Assembly: GCA_937868765.1 (NCBI GenBank)
Contig: CALMNL010000004.1
Span: 248,001-312,000 of the forward strand
Length of the DNA: 64,000 nt
Direction of reading: 5' to 3'
DNA from: an uncultured Desulfatitalea sp.
Lineage (GTDB): Bacteria > Desulfobacterota > Desulfobacteria > Desulfobacterales > Desulfosarcinaceae
In this document: one piece after another, positions 8,594 to 18,175 of the stretch
Numbering within the stretch: position 1 is the stretch's first letter
Layout of the letters: every line of letters starts with the position of its first letter
Position numbers and translations under genes: made by a program
Notes under the pieces: generated by a model
Told to the model about the DNA's origin: nothing
The model's input: the letters and a program-made list of their open reading frames with translations, nothing else
Databases searched by the model: none

Positions 8594-9397
8594 ATGCAAT
8601 GGACCACAGAGGCCGAAGAGGCCCTCGGCAAAGTGCCGTTTTTCATACGCCCGCGGGCGCGCGCCCGTGTCGAGCAGGAAGCCGCCCAGGCCGGCAAGAC
8701 CCAGGTGACCCTGGCCGATGTGCGTGCCGCCCGCCAGCGCATGATCTCGGGCATGGCCGCGGAGGTCAAAGGCTACCAACTGGAGCTGTGCTTCGGCCCT
8801 GGCGGGTGTCCCAACCAGATCACGGCCGCCACGCCCTTTTCCGAGCGCATCGAAAAGCTGCTGCGTGAGGCGGATCTGCTCGGCCATCTCAAGGCCAGGG
8901 GCATCCAGGATCTCAAACACCACCATGAATTCCGGGTAGCCCTCGCCGAATGCCCCAATGCCTGCTCCCAGGTGCAGATCAAGGATGTAGGCATCATCGC
9001 GGCCCTCCGGCCCGCCGTGACGCGCGAACCGTGCAGCGGGTGCAACGGTTGTGTGCTAGCGTGCCGGGAAGAGGCCATCTCCCTCGACCCGACACCCCAG
9101 CCCGAGCTCGATGCAGGCCGTTGTGTGGCCTGCGGCCAGTGCCTGCCGGTCTGCCCCACCGGCACCCTCTCCCCGGGCGTCAAAGGCTACCGGGTCCTGC
9201 TGGGCGGCAAGCTGGGCCGCCACCCCCAGCTGGCCAGGGAAATGCCCGGCATCTATGACGAGGCCACCGTCCTCGAAATCGTAAAGGCCTGCCTGGTGTT
9301 GTACAAAACCCGCGACCGCGCCGGCGAACGTTTCGGTGCCGTGTTGACCCCGGAGGCTTTTCACGCGATGATCGCACGCTTCAAACCGCTTGGCTGA
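8594..9397 (+). CDS. PCP_red / siroheme-type / 4Fe-4S ferredoxin protein
   Basis: A 267-residue redox protein. The first 55 residues (WTTEAEEALGKVPFFIRPRA...) match the PCP_red helix bundle found at the end of light-independent protochlorophyllide reductase subunits and in other redox proteins. A half domain like the ferredoxin-like fold of nitrite/sulfite reductases follows (HHEFRVALAECPNACSQVQIKDVG). Then come two 4Fe-4S motifs, CSGCNGCVLAC and CVACGQCLPVCP, and a reductase-like tail. No flavin or nucleotide site is evident, so it probably transfers electrons within a larger sulfur or tetrapyrrole system. ATG 8594 is preferred over an upstream start at 8471 because the PCP_red motif begins there. 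It overlaps or abuts nhaA. Confidence 0.75.
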   Translation: MQWTTEAEEALGKVPFFIRPRARARVEQEAAQAGKTQVTLADVRAARQRMISGMAAEVKGYQLELCFGPGGCPNQITAATPFSERIEKLLREADLLGHLKARGIQDLKHHHEFRVALAECPNACSQVQIKDVGIIAALRPAVTREPCSGCNGCVLACREEAISLDPTPQPELDAGRCVACGQCLPVCPTGTLSPGVKGYRVLLGGKLGRHPQLAREMPGIYDEATVLEIVKACLVLYKTRDRAGERFGAVLTPEAFHAMIARFKPLG

Positions 9398-9410
9398 ATG
9401 GGAAACGCCT

Positions 9411-10742
9411 ATGCCGTCGGCCTCCTCGAAAAACCATCGGATCGACTTGAATGCCTTCCAGCGCTTCTTCAGCCAGGAGGTAGGCAGCAGCATTCCACTG
9501 TTCGCAGCGACGGCCGTGGCCCTGGTCTGGGCCAATGTGGACCATGGATCCTATGAAGCCATCTGGCATGCCGAACTGAGCCTGGGCCTCGGTCCGTTCG
9601 TGATCAGCAAATCGGTGGTCCACTGGATCGACGAAGCCCTGATGGCCATCTTCTTCTTCACGGTGGGCCTGGAGATCAAATACGAAATACTGGTCGGAGA
9701 ACTGGCCTCGTTCCGCAAGGCCTTGCTGCCGGTGATCGCCGCCGCCGGCGGCATGCTGGTGCCGGCAGGCATTTACCTTCTGTTCAATTACGACCAGCCG
9801 ACCATCCACGGCTGGGGCATTCCCATGGCCACGGACATCGCCTTCGCCCTGGCCGTACTGGCCTTGTTCAGCCGCCGCATTCCCCTGGGACTCAAAGTCT
9901 TTCTCTCGGCCCTGGCCATCGCCGACGATCTGGGGGCCGTCCTGGTCATCGCCGTGTTCTACACCCGGCAGATCACCATCGAGTATCTGATGCTGGCGGC
10001 CTTGTTGCTGGCCGCAATGGCTGTGGCCAACCGGCTGTGGGTGCAGAATACCCTGGTCTACGCCCTGCTTGGTATCGGCGTCTGGATCGATTTTCTGGGG
10101 TCGGGCGTTCATGCCACCGTGGCCGGCGTGCTGGCGGCCGCCTTTATTCCGGCCCGCGGCCGTTACGAAACCGATGTTTTCCTCCAGCGGGTCAACCGCC
10201 ATTTGAATCGGTTCGATTGCGAAGAGAAAAGCTGCGGCTTTTCGATTCTGCTCAACGAACAGCACCTCGAGGCGGTGCGTGCCATCGAGGAGAGCTGCCA
10301 CGATGTGGAAACGCCGCTGCAGCGTATGGAGAATGCCCTGCATGCCTGGGTCACCTATCTGATCATTCCGCTCTTCGCGCTGGCCAATGCGGGGCTCTAC
10401 CTGGGGGAGTTGAATCCTGCCCAGGCCCTGGCCCACCCGGTGACCCTGGGGGTGGGTCTGGGATTGCTGATAGGCAAACCCATGGGCATCACGCTGTTCA
10501 CCCTGGCGGCCGCCCGATGGCTGAAGATCGACCTGCCCCACGGCGTCACCCGCCGTCACACCATGGGCGCGGCCTGTCTGGGGGGCATCGGCTTCACCAT
10601 GTCGCTGTTCATCACCGGGCTTTCGTTCGCAAGCGCCGAAATGCTCGAATTTGCCAAGCTGGGCATCCTGGCCGCCTCGGTCATGGCCGCCGCACTCGGT
10701 GCCCTGATACTGTCCACGGGCAAACCGGCGAACAACACATAA
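9411..10742 (+). CDS. nhaA: Na+/H+ antiporter NhaA
   Basis: A 443-residue inner-membrane antiporter that expels Na+ in exchange for protons. It begins with the family pattern FFSQEVGSSIPLFAATAVAL. It contains MATDIAFALAVLALFSRRIP and ALAIADDLGAVLVIAVFYT, the latter with the paired aspartates that bind the ion. It ends with GIGFTMSLFITGLSF. A TTG at 9390 would overlap the preceding gene by 8 bases; ATG 9411 is the more likely start. Co-transcription with the upstream ferredoxin gene is likely. Confidence 0.95.
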   Translation: MPSASSKNHRIDLNAFQRFFSQEVGSSIPLFAATAVALVWANVDHGSYEAIWHAELSLGLGPFVISKSVVHWIDEALMAIFFFTVGLEIKYEILVGELASFRKALLPVIAAAGGMLVPAGIYLLFNYDQPTIHGWGIPMATDIAFALAVLALFSRRIPLGLKVFLSALAIADDLGAVLVIAVFYTRQITIEYLMLAALLLAAMAVANRLWVQNTLVYALLGIGVWIDFLGSGVHATVAGVLAAAFIPARGRYETDVFLQRVNRHLNRFDCEEKSCGFSILLNEQHLEAVRAIEESCHDVETPLQRMENALHAWVTYLIIPLFALANAGLYLGELNPAQALAHPVTLGVGLGLLIGKPMGITLFTLAAARWLKIDLPHGVTRRHTMGAACLGGIGFTMSLFITGLSFASAEMLEFAKLGILAASVMAAALGALILSTGKPANNT

Positions 10743-10858
10743 AGAATCGCGCGCGTCCTGATTTCCTGTGGCGCCCTCACCTCATGGAATGAACCTGCCG
10801 CTGTGCGCGCCGCACCCGCATGCACGCTTACCGGGACCATGAAGAAAGGAGGCTTCCC

Positions 10859-12016
10859 ATGAATAGCACGGCCCGCACCATCGGCATTCTCACCGGGGGC
10901 GGCGATGTCCCCGGGCTCAACCCCTGCATCAAACAACTGGTGATACGCGCCACGGAAATGGGGATCAATGTGGTGGGCATCCGCAAGGGATGGGAAGGAT
11001 TGCTGGCCTACACCCCCGACGATCCCGGCTCCTACGTTCAACCGCTGGACGCAGCCGGTGTGCGCACCATCGACCGTTCGGGGGGCACCATCCTGCATAC
11101 TTCGCGCACCAACCCCAGCGCCGTCAAATACAAGGACGCGCCGCCATTCCTGAAGGGCACCTACGCCGATACGACCAAGAAGCAGGATTTCACCGCCCAG
11201 GTGCTGCGAAACATTTCCCGGCTGGACATCGACGTACTGATCCCCATCGGCGGCGACGACACCCTCTCGTTCGCCGCCCGGTTGCACAAGGAAGGCGTGC
11301 CGGTGGTCGCCATCCCCAAGACCATGGACAACGACGTGATCGGCACCGACTACTGCATCGGCTTTTCCACCGCCGTGACCCGCAGCGTGCACTTCATCCA
11401 TTCCCTGCGCACCTCCTCGGGCTCCCATGAACGCATCGCGGTCATCGAGCTGTTCGGCCGCTACTGCGGCGAGACCTCCCTGGTGTCCGGCTACCTGGCC
11501 GGCGCCGACCGGGTGGTGATCTCCGAGGTCCCCTTCGACATCGAACGCCTGGCCGGGTTCCTGGCGGCCGACCGCCAGGCCAATCCCAGCCGCTATGCCA
11601 TGCTGACCATCAGCGAGGGAGCGGTGATGCAGGGGGGCGAGATGGCGCTTTCCGGCGAAGCCGACGCCTATGGCCACCGCAAACTGGGCGGCATCGGCGC
11701 CGTCACCGCCGAGGTGCTCAAGAAGCTGACGGGCATCGACATGATCTTCCAGCCGCTGCTCTACCTGATGCGCAGCGGCGCCCCCGACTCCCTGGATCTG
11801 ATGGTGGCCTTCAACTACGCCAACCTGGCCATGGAGCTGATCCGCCAGGGGCGCACCGGCCGCATGGTGGCGCTCTGCCAGGGCCGTTACACTTCGCTGG
11901 ATTTTGGAGAGCTCAAGGGCGGGGCCAAACGGGTGGATGTGGAGCACCTCTATGACAGCCAAGCCTACCGCCCCAACATACGCAGCGTGGACGGCAAGCC
12001 CATGTTTCTTTACTAG
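10859..12016 (+). CDS. Phosphofructokinase, pyrophosphate-type signature
   Basis: A 385-residue PFK-family enzyme (glycolysis). [17 protein letters not shown] forms the first phosphate loop. The active-site segments read GGDD at 131-134 and PKTMDND at 153-159. ATP-dependent E. coli PfkA has Gly at the equivalents of the second D and of K (GGDGS, PGTIDND); Asp plus Lys at these sites is the known signature of PPi-dependent enzymes. I therefore infer use of PPi, giving a reversible reaction. The start ATG 10859 follows AAGGAGG. The stop overlaps the stop of the convergent PHP phosphatase gene. Confidence 0.88.
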   Translation: MNSTARTIGILTGGGDVPGLNPCIKQLVIRATEMGINVVGIRKGWEGLLAYTPDDPGSYVQPLDAAGVRTIDRSGGTILHTSRTNPSAVKYKDAPPFLKGTYADTTKKQDFTAQVLRNISRLDIDVLIPIGGDDTLSFAARLHKEGVPVVAIPKTMDNDVIGTDYCIGFSTAVTRSVHFIHSLRTSSGSHERIAVIELFGRYCGETSLVSGYLAGADRVVISEVPFDIERLAGFLAADRQANPSRYAMLTISEGAVMQGGEMALSGEADAYGHRKLGGIGAVTAEVLKKLTGIDMIFQPLLYLMRSGAPDSLDLMVAFNYANLAMELIRQGRTGRMVALCQGRYTSLDFGELKGGAKRVDVEHLYDSQAYRPNIRSVDGKPMFLY

Positions 12017-12855
12017 CAGCGCCTCGGCTTGCGCCAGTTGGTGTCGAACCCCATGCGCTGGAGCATGTCGATGCCCTGGTCCAGGTGCAGTCCCACCTGG
12101 GCCACGCCGTGGGAGTCATCGCCCGGAACCACTGCGATCCCCAGATACCGTGCCTGGACCAGAATCGGCTGGCAGACATAAGGCTCGAAAGCGCCTTTTT
12201 TCAGCGCGGCCACATTGAAATCCAGGATCAGGTTCAGATCCCGGACCGCCTCCAGGTTGCGGCGAATGCGCTTTTGCACCTCGGCCCGCATCATCTGGCG
12301 ACGGTAGGTGTTATCGAAGATTCGAATCAGATCGAAATGTGCCACCACCTGGGGCCGGAGCGCCTCGATCTGTTGCAGCTGACGGTCGAAGTAGGCACAG
12401 TAAAGCCCCTCCAGCCCGCCGCAGGCGTCGCTTGCGCGCTGGTACGCCTCCGGGTTGTAATCGAAGGGAATGGTGTCGATGTGGTGCACCCCGCCCACGA
12501 TGTAGTCCGGTTTGTATTCGGCCATCAGGCGCCGGGCCAGTTCCAGGGAGCCGGGGGTGTCTTCGGTCTCGAACCCCACCAGGATTTCCATGCGGTCGGC
12601 GTAAAACGCCTGCAGGCGCCGGGCTTCGGTCATGTAGCGGTCGAAACGTTCGGCCATGGCGGCTGCCGTCAGTCCCCGGTCACGCTCCTCGGGGTAGAGG
12701 TAGGCATCGTCCGAGGGCGGCATGTGATCGGTGAGGCCGACCCAGGCAAAATCCTTTTCCATGTAAGCCTGCACCACCTCTTCCAGCGTGTCCTTGGCAT
12801 GGGTGCAGAATTGGCCGCTGTGGCCGCCGTGAACCGAAACCCGTCGAATGTCCAT
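12013..12855 (-). CDS. hisJ: PHP-domain histidinol-phosphatase-like hydrolase
   Basis: A 280-residue metal-dependent phosphoesterase of the PHP superfamily. Metal-ligand motifs are visible in order: [17 protein letters not shown] near the N-terminus, GLTDHMP, GFETED, GGVHHID, VVAHFDL and PGDDSHG. The arrangement matches HisJ-type histidinol-phosphatases (histidine biosynthesis). No other his gene lies nearby, so a different phosphomonoester substrate is possible. It is transcribed alone, convergent with the phosphofructokinase. Confidence 0.78.
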   Translation of the reverse strand: MDIRRVSVHGGHSGQFCTHAKDTLEEVVQAYMEKDFAWVGLTDHMPPSDDAYLYPEERDRGLTAAAMAERFDRYMTEARRLQAFYADRMEILVGFETEDTPGSLELARRLMAEYKPDYIVGGVHHIDTIPFDYNPEAYQRASDACGGLEGLYCAYFDRQLQQIEALRPQVVAHFDLIRIFDNTYRRQMMRAEVQKRIRRNLEAVRDLNLILDFNVAALKKGAFEPYVCQPILVQARYLGIAVVPGDDSHGVAQVGLHLDQGIDMLQRMGFDTNWRKPRRC

Positions 12856-12932
12856 ACTTGAAAATCCTGTAGCAAAATTGAGGCGCAGACCAGATCCATA
12901 CCAGAACGGCGGGAAGTGTCAATCCGAGGGGC

Positions 12933-13706
12933 TTATTTTAAAACCAGGATGCTGATCCTGCGATTGCGCGGATCCATGGGATCGTTGGCGATCAACGGCT
13001 GGGTGGAGGCGAATCCGGAGACGCGCGCCAGGCGATAGGAAGGCAGCCCGGCCCGCTCCAGTTCCAGGCGCGCCGCCGAAGCGCGGGCCGTGGACAGTTC
13101 CCAGTTGCTGTAATTGGAACTGGCGAAAACACGGGCGTCGGTGTGGCCTTCTACGGCGATGGAATGGTTGTCGAGCTTGAGGGTCTGGGCGATGACTTCC
13201 AGGATCTTGGCACCTTTGTCGGTCATCAGCGAACTGCCCAGGGGGAACATGGGCGAGCCGTCCTTGTCCACCACCTCCACCCGCACCCCGTTCTCGGTGG
13301 CGTGGATGATGATCTGGTCCTGCACGTCGGCCAGTTTGGCGGCAATCTCCTTGCGCAGGCTCTCCATGAAGCGGGCCTGGAAGCCCTCGCCCTCTTTGTC
13401 GGTGTTGTACTCGCTGGCTTCGCCGGAATTCTGCTGGCCGTTCTTGTCGGCCACCTGAATCTTGACCGGCTCCTCGTAGTCCATGATCGAGGCCCCGCTC
13501 TTCTCGAAGAGATTATAGTACTTGAAGTAATTGGACACCCGGGCTTTCTTGTCGGGCGACACCATGGAAACCAGCCACATCAATAGAAAGAACGCCATCA
13601 TGGCGGTCACGAAATCGGCGTAAGCCACCTTCCAGCTGCCGCCATGGCTGCCTCCGTGATGCGCCTTCTTAACTTTTTTGATGATTATTGGTCTTTGGTC
13701 GCCCAT
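12933..13706 (-). CDS. motB: Flagellar motor stator protein MotB
   Basis: 257 residues. A basic N-terminus is followed by one membrane helix, WKVAYADFVTAMMAFFLLMW, containing the conserved proton-binding Asp. A long linker leads to an OmpA-like peptidoglycan-binding domain (IAVEGHTDARVFASS ... NRRISILV). It anchors the stator to the cell wall and, with MotA, conducts the ions that drive rotation. Its start overlaps the end of motA by 22 bases, so the pair is translationally coupled. Confidence 0.95.
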   Translation of the reverse strand: MGDQRPIIIKKVKKAHHGGSHGGSWKVAYADFVTAMMAFFLLMWLVSMVSPDKKARVSNYFKYYNLFEKSGASIMDYEEPVKIQVADKNGQQNSGEASEYNTDKEGEGFQARFMESLRKEIAAKLADVQDQIIIHATENGVRVEVVDKDGSPMFPLGSSLMTDKGAKILEVIAQTLKLDNHSIAVEGHTDARVFASSNYSNWELSTARASAARLELERAGLPSYRLARVSGFASTQPLIANDPMDPRNRRISILVLK

Positions 13707-14551
13707 TGCTTCAGTGCCTCATCCAGTTCTTGAATGGACGGCCGGGCCTCGCCGGGAATGGCGCGACGGCCGTACTCCAGGGCGGCCAGCGGCGCGGCGC
13801 CTTTGACCGTTGCGGCGATGGCCGTACGACTGATGGCCAGCAGCGCGGCCGTATCCTTGGCCCGCAGTTCCAGGTTGGTCCCCATGGGACCGACAAAACC
13901 GTAGCAGGCCAGCACGCCCAGGAAGGTCCCCACCAGGGCGGCGCCGATGCTGTGGCCCAGCACCTCCGGCGGTTCGTTGATCTTGCCCATGGTAAGCACC
14001 ACGCCCAGCACGGCGGCCACGATACCGAGGCCCGGCAGGGCATCGCCCACCATTTTAACCATGGCGCTGGGCACCACCTCTTCGGAATGGCGGGCCTCCA
14101 TGTCCAGTTCCATCATGTTGTCCAGTTCGTGGGGGTCGGCGCCCGCGGAAATGGCCACCTTGAAGTTGTCGCAGATGAACTCCACCACCTCGTGCATGGC
14201 CATGATGCGCTGGAACTCGTTGAAACAGTTGCTGGCGGCCGGATCGTTGACATCCTGCTCCAGGGCCAGCATCCCCTCCTGGCGCGCCTTGCGGAACAGG
14301 CGGTTGAGCACCATCAATAGCTCGATGCAGATATCCTTTTCAAGAACGCTGGGCTTGAGCAGGGTGGGAACCTGTTTCATCACCAGCTTGACCACCTTGG
14401 CCGGCGCCGAAATCAGGAACGACCCAAGCGCCGCGCCACCGATGATGACCACCTCGGCCGGCTGGAATAGAACGCTCAGATTGCCGTGTTCAAGCAAATA
14501 GCCGCCGATGACCGCCCCGATCACCACCCCAATGCCGATAATCACGAACAT
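13685..14551 (-). CDS. motA: Flagellar motor stator protein MotA
   Basis: 288 residues with four membrane segments and the MotA/TolQ/ExbB signature. The second pair of helices holds MVKMVGDALPGLGIVAAVLGVVLT and GAALVGTFLGVLACYGFVGP. It forms the ion channel of the flagellar stator with MotB. ATG 14551 (MFVIIGIG) is preferred to the longer frame from 14599 because the membrane segment starts at once and GAAAGG precedes it. Other flagellar genes are not in the window. Confidence 0.95.
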   Translation of the reverse strand: MFVIIGIGVVIGAVIGGYLLEHGNLSVLFQPAEVVIIGGAALGSFLISAPAKVVKLVMKQVPTLLKPSVLEKDICIELLMVLNRLFRKARQEGMLALEQDVNDPAASNCFNEFQRIMAMHEVVEFICDNFKVAISAGADPHELDNMMELDMEARHSEEVVPSAMVKMVGDALPGLGIVAAVLGVVLTMGKINEPPEVLGHSIGAALVGTFLGVLACYGFVGPMGTNLELRAKDTAALLAISRTAIAATVKGAAPLAALEYGRRAIPGEARPSIQELDEALKQWATKDQ

Positions 14552-14754
14552 GGTTTTGCCTTTCTTCACTTGCCCACACCGGCGCCATAAACCACCCATC
14601 GGATCCCAAGCATCCGGCTTGAGGCGATAATTGCATCTGATATGCCAAGACCGGCAATGTTTAAATTTTTTATGATTTCAATATTATAATTAAAGGTTGG
14701 GAACGGTTGCCGATGTCAAAAAATTGACTGGAACACGGTCCGAAAGCGGGTCTG

Positions 14755-15495
14755 TCAGTCGTCTTCGCTATCCAGAAAGGCCTTGATGCTCTTGAGGTGG
14801 TAAATGAGAAAACAGACAATCAGAACCCCCACGATGATACCGCCCCAGGCCTTGACGGCATCCAGATTGACATACCGCTCGATGGCGATAATTATCCGGT
14901 TTCCGGCCAGGGTGTAGACGATGATGGAGGTGAGCGTGGCGCTGAAGACGATGAGGAAATTGTTGATTGGCTTATAATTGAGCAAATACCCGATGATAGA
15001 TCCGATCACCGGACCGGTCATGAAAAAAGGAAATATGACGAAGAGCCAAAGGCCGATGCCGCCGTACTTCTTGATCTTTGTTTTGTGGCCCTGGGCGGCG
15101 TGCTCCGCCTGTCTCACGGTGTCGTTTATAAACCGATGCTTAATAAAGTTGCGCAACACCAATACCGCCACCGCGTAGGTGATCATTACGGATGCGACTT
15201 CTATATAGAAATTGAAAACGATGGTTTTCAGGATTGAAATGTCACCCGACAAACAAGTGACCACGCCGGCCCCCCGGCCGCCCATGATGTTCAAGGCCAC
15301 CGTGGAGGAGAGCACGCCGTACAGCTTTCGGTCGACGAAAAGCAGGTAGAGCAGGTAGGCCCCCGCAAGCAGGGAGAGCACCAGCCCGATCACCAGAATC
15401 TTGACTTCGGGCAGATCGAAGCGGTCCCGGATGAGCGCTGCGATCTTTCTGGTGCCCCTGTGAATCAGGCTGAAGATCTTTCTTCCATATTTCAT
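14755..15495 (-). CDS. Small multidrug-export-family membrane protein (PF06695-like)
   Basis: A 246-residue inner-membrane protein with about six hydrophobic segments. The motif FPFFMTGPVIGSIIGYLLNYKP is typical of the family annotated as putative small multidrug export proteins; a transport function is not proven for that family. ATG 15495 (MKYGRKIF) gives a basic amphipathic lead; the longer frame to 15567 adds an arginine-rich stretch unlike coding sequence. It stands apart from motA (about 200 bp) and is divergent from proA. Confidence 0.7.
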   Translation of the reverse strand: MKYGRKIFSLIHRGTRKIAALIRDRFDLPEVKILVIGLVLSLLAGAYLLYLLFVDRKLYGVLSSTVALNIMGGRGAGVVTCLSGDISILKTIVFNFYIEVASVMITYAVAVLVLRNFIKHRFINDTVRQAEHAAQGHKTKIKKYGGIGLWLFVIFPFFMTGPVIGSIIGYLLNYKPINNFLIVFSATLTSIIVYTLAGNRIIIAIERYVNLDAVKAWGGIIVGVLIVCFLIYHLKSIKAFLDSEDD

Positions 15496-15739
15496 GGAGC
15501 GGTTTCGCCTCCCCCTATCTCCCCGACCCGGTGTATGGATCGGATCGCGGCCCCACCCGCGGCGCACTTATAGGTCGGCTGGATAGATATTGTCAATGGC
15601 CTCCACCGACGATCCGCCTTGGCCGGGGGCCGCGGGCCACCGCGACAAGGGAGAACTCGGGCTTGGGCCTTTGTCTTTTGTTCCGTTTGGGTGTATGTAC
15701 GCATCAGACCCAACTGCATGACGCGAAAGGTAAAACGCT

Positions 15740-17038
15740 ATGGACATCCAACAGATCGCATGCAAAGCGCAGGCTGCGGCCATTCGCATGGCCGCGTTGC
15801 CCGGCGAGGTCAAGAACCGAGCTTTGACGGAGATCATGCAGGCCCTGGAAGCCGGGCAGCAGGCCATCGTGGCGGCCAACCAGCAGGACCTGACCCGGTC
15901 CGAAAAAGAGGGCCTGGCCGCCCCCCTGCTCAAAAGGCTGCGGTTCGACGCAGGCAAAATCAAGGAAGCCTGTGCCGGTCTGCTCAGCCTGATCCAGCTG
16001 CCCGACCCGGTGGGCGTGACCCTGAGCGCCACCGAACTGGACCAGGGTCTCGAGCTGTACAAGGTAAGCCGGCCCATCGGCGTGATCGGCGTGATCTTCG
16101 AATCGCGCCCCGACGCCCTGGTGCAGATATCCTCCCTGTGCCTCAAGAGCGGCAACGCCGTCCTGCTCAAAGGCGGCAGCGAGGCGGCGCACACCAACCG
16201 CATCCTGGCCGACCTCATCACGGCCGCCGCGGCCAAGGCGGGCTTGCCCGAAGGCTGGCTCGGTCTGCTGGAGACCCGCGCCGATGTCAACGAGATGCTG
16301 GCCATGGACCAGTACATCGACCTGGTCATTCCCCGGGGCAGCAATGAATTCGTGCGCCATATCATGGACAACACCCACATCCCGGTGCTGGGCCATGCCG
16401 ACGGCATCTGCCATGTCTATATCGACCGGGCGGCCGATCCCCGCATGGCCGTGAAGGTGTGCGTGGACAGCAAATGTCAGTATGTGGCCGTATGCAATGC
16501 CGCCGAAACCATCCTGGTCCACGAGGGGTGCGCGGCCGATATGCTTCCCGACCTGCAGAAGGCCCTGGAGGCCAAAGGAGTGGAAATCCGCGGCTGCGAC
16601 GTCACGCGCAGGATCATCGATGTAGGGCCGGCGGTGGAAGCCGATTGGAGTACCGAATACCTGGACATGATCGTCTCCATCAGGGTCGTGCCCGACCTGG
16701 AAGCGGCCGTGGACCACGTCAACCATTACGGTTCGGGCCACACCGATGTCATCGTCACCGCCGACCGCGCCCAGGCAGTCCGCTTCATGGATGCCGTGGA
16801 CTCGGCCGACGTCTTCTGGAATGCCAGCAGCCGCTTCAGCGACGGCTATCGCTTCGGCCTGGGCGCCGAGGTGGGCATCAGCACCAGCAAGATCCACGCC
16901 CGCGGCCCGGTGGGCATGGAGGGGCTGCTGATCTACCAGTGGCGGCTGATGGGCGACGGGCATATCGTCGCGGACTACTCCGGCGACAAGGCGCGGCCGT
17001 TCACCCATCGGAAACTGCAAAAGACATTCAAGCGATAA
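15740..17038 (+). CDS. proA: Gamma-glutamyl phosphate reductase
   Basis: A 432-residue NADPH-dependent reductase, second step of proline synthesis from glutamate. Family landmarks are VSRPIGVIGVIFESRPDALVQ, the catalytic cysteine at 252 in YVAVCNAAETILVH, and GTEVG-like FGLGAEVGISTSKIHARGPVG near the end. It lies 9 bases upstream of proB in the order proA-proB. Start ATG with GAAAGG upstream. Confidence 0.95.
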   Translation: MDIQQIACKAQAAAIRMAALPGEVKNRALTEIMQALEAGQQAIVAANQQDLTRSEKEGLAAPLLKRLRFDAGKIKEACAGLLSLIQLPDPVGVTLSATELDQGLELYKVSRPIGVIGVIFESRPDALVQISSLCLKSGNAVLLKGGSEAAHTNRILADLITAAAAKAGLPEGWLGLLETRADVNEMLAMDQYIDLVIPRGSNEFVRHIMDNTHIPVLGHADGICHVYIDRAADPRMAVKVCVDSKCQYVAVCNAAETILVHEGCAADMLPDLQKALEAKGVEIRGCDVTRRIIDVGPAVEADWSTEYLDMIVSIRVVPDLEAAVDHVNHYGSGHTDVIVTADRAQAVRFMDAVDSADVFWNASSRFSDGYRFGLGAEVGISTSKIHARGPVGMEGLLIYQWRLMGDGHIVADYSGDKARPFTHRKLQKTFKR

Positions 17039-17047
17039 AGAAGGTAT

Positions 17048-18175
17048 ATGCCCAAACAACGCCTCGCATCCGCCAAACGCATCGTGGTCAAGGTGGGCAG
17101 CAACGTGCTCACCGCCGCCAGCGGCCTGAACATGCAGGCCGTGGAGGCCATCTCGGCCCAGATCAGCGAACTCGTCGACCAGGGCAAAGAGGTTCTCTTC
17201 GTCTCGTCAGGCGCCATGGCGTCGGGCCTGCGCAAGATGGGCTTTGACAAGCGCCCCGACGAAATCCCCAAGCGCCAGGCCATCGCCGCCGTGGGCCAGA
17301 GCGGCCTGATGAACGCCTATGAACTTGCTTTCGGAAGGCACGGCAAGCGCGTGGCCCAGATCCTGCTCACCAGCGAGGACCTTAACAGCCGCAAACGCTA
17401 CCTCAACGCCCGCAACACCCTCAACACGCTGCTGGAGTGGAAGGTGGTGCCGATCATCAACGAGAACGACACGGTCATGGTCGAAGAGATCAAGCTGGGG
17501 GACAACGACAACCTGGCGGCCATGATCACCCTGTTGATGGATGCCGATCTGCTCATCAATCTCACGGACATCGACGGCCTGTACACCAAAGACCCCCGCA
17601 CCGAACCCGATGCCCGGCTGATCCCGCGGGTGGAGAACTTCAAGAAGGAGATCGAGAGCTTCGCCAGCAACATTCCCGGCGCCCTGGGCCGGGGCGGCAT
17701 GCTCAGCAAGATCCGGGCGGCCAAAAAGGTCACCGGCGCCGGCGTGCCCATGCTCATCGCCAAGGGCACCAATCCCGACATCCTGCGCCAGCTTTTCTCC
17801 GGACGGGCCCTGGGGACCTATTTCGCGCCCCAGGCCAGAAAGCTCAACCGCCGCAAATGCTGGATCGCCTACACCCTGACCCCCAAGGGCAGCCTCACCC
17901 TGGACGCCGGCGCTGCACAGGCCGTGATGCACCGGGGCAAAAGCCTGCTGCCCAGCGGCATCGTGGCGGTGGAGGGCGAGTTCGGGGTGGGGGCGCCGGC
18001 CGCCATCAAGAACCAGGCCGGCGATGCCATCGGCATCGGCCTGGTCAATTACAGCGCCGACGACATCCGCGCCATCATGGGGCTGAAAACAAACCAGATC
18101 AAGAACCGCCTGGGGGAAAAACCTTATGACGAAGTCATCCACCGGGACAACCTGGTGGTCACGGAGTGCGGCTGA
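17048..18175 (+). CDS. proB: Glutamate 5-kinase with PUA domain
   Basis: A 375-residue kinase for the first, feedback-regulated step of proline synthesis. The N-terminal amino-acid kinase domain shows RIVVKVGSNVLT, VSSGAMASGL, NENDTVMVEEIKLGDNDNLAA and GRGGMLSKIRAAK. The last 100 residues form a PUA domain (GKSLLPSGIVAVEGEFGVG). It overlaps the following DUF1186 gene at TGATG, giving a proA-proB-DUF1186 operon. Confidence 0.95.
   Translation: MPKQRLASAKRIVVKVGSNVLTAASGLNMQAVEAISAQISELVDQGKEVLFVSSGAMASGLRKMGFDKRPDEIPKRQAIAAVGQSGLMNAYELAFGRHGKRVAQILLTSEDLNSRKRYLNARNTLNTLLEWKVVPIINENDTVMVEEIKLGDNDNLAAMITLLMDADLLINLTDIDGLYTKDPRTEPDARLIPRVENFKKEIESFASNIPGALGRGGMLSKIRAAKKVTGAGVPMLIAKGTNPDILRQLFSGRALGTYFAPQARKLNRRKCWIAYTLTPKGSLTLDAGAAQAVMHRGKSLLPSGIVAVEGEFGVGAPAAIKNQAGDAIGIGLVNYSADDIRAIMGLKTNQIKNRLGEKPYDEVIHRDNLVVTECG

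Noticed and set aside
15531-15827. 98-codon frame upstream of and overlapping proA
   Set aside because: It overlaps the proA coding start in another frame and begins with a GTG without a ribosome site.
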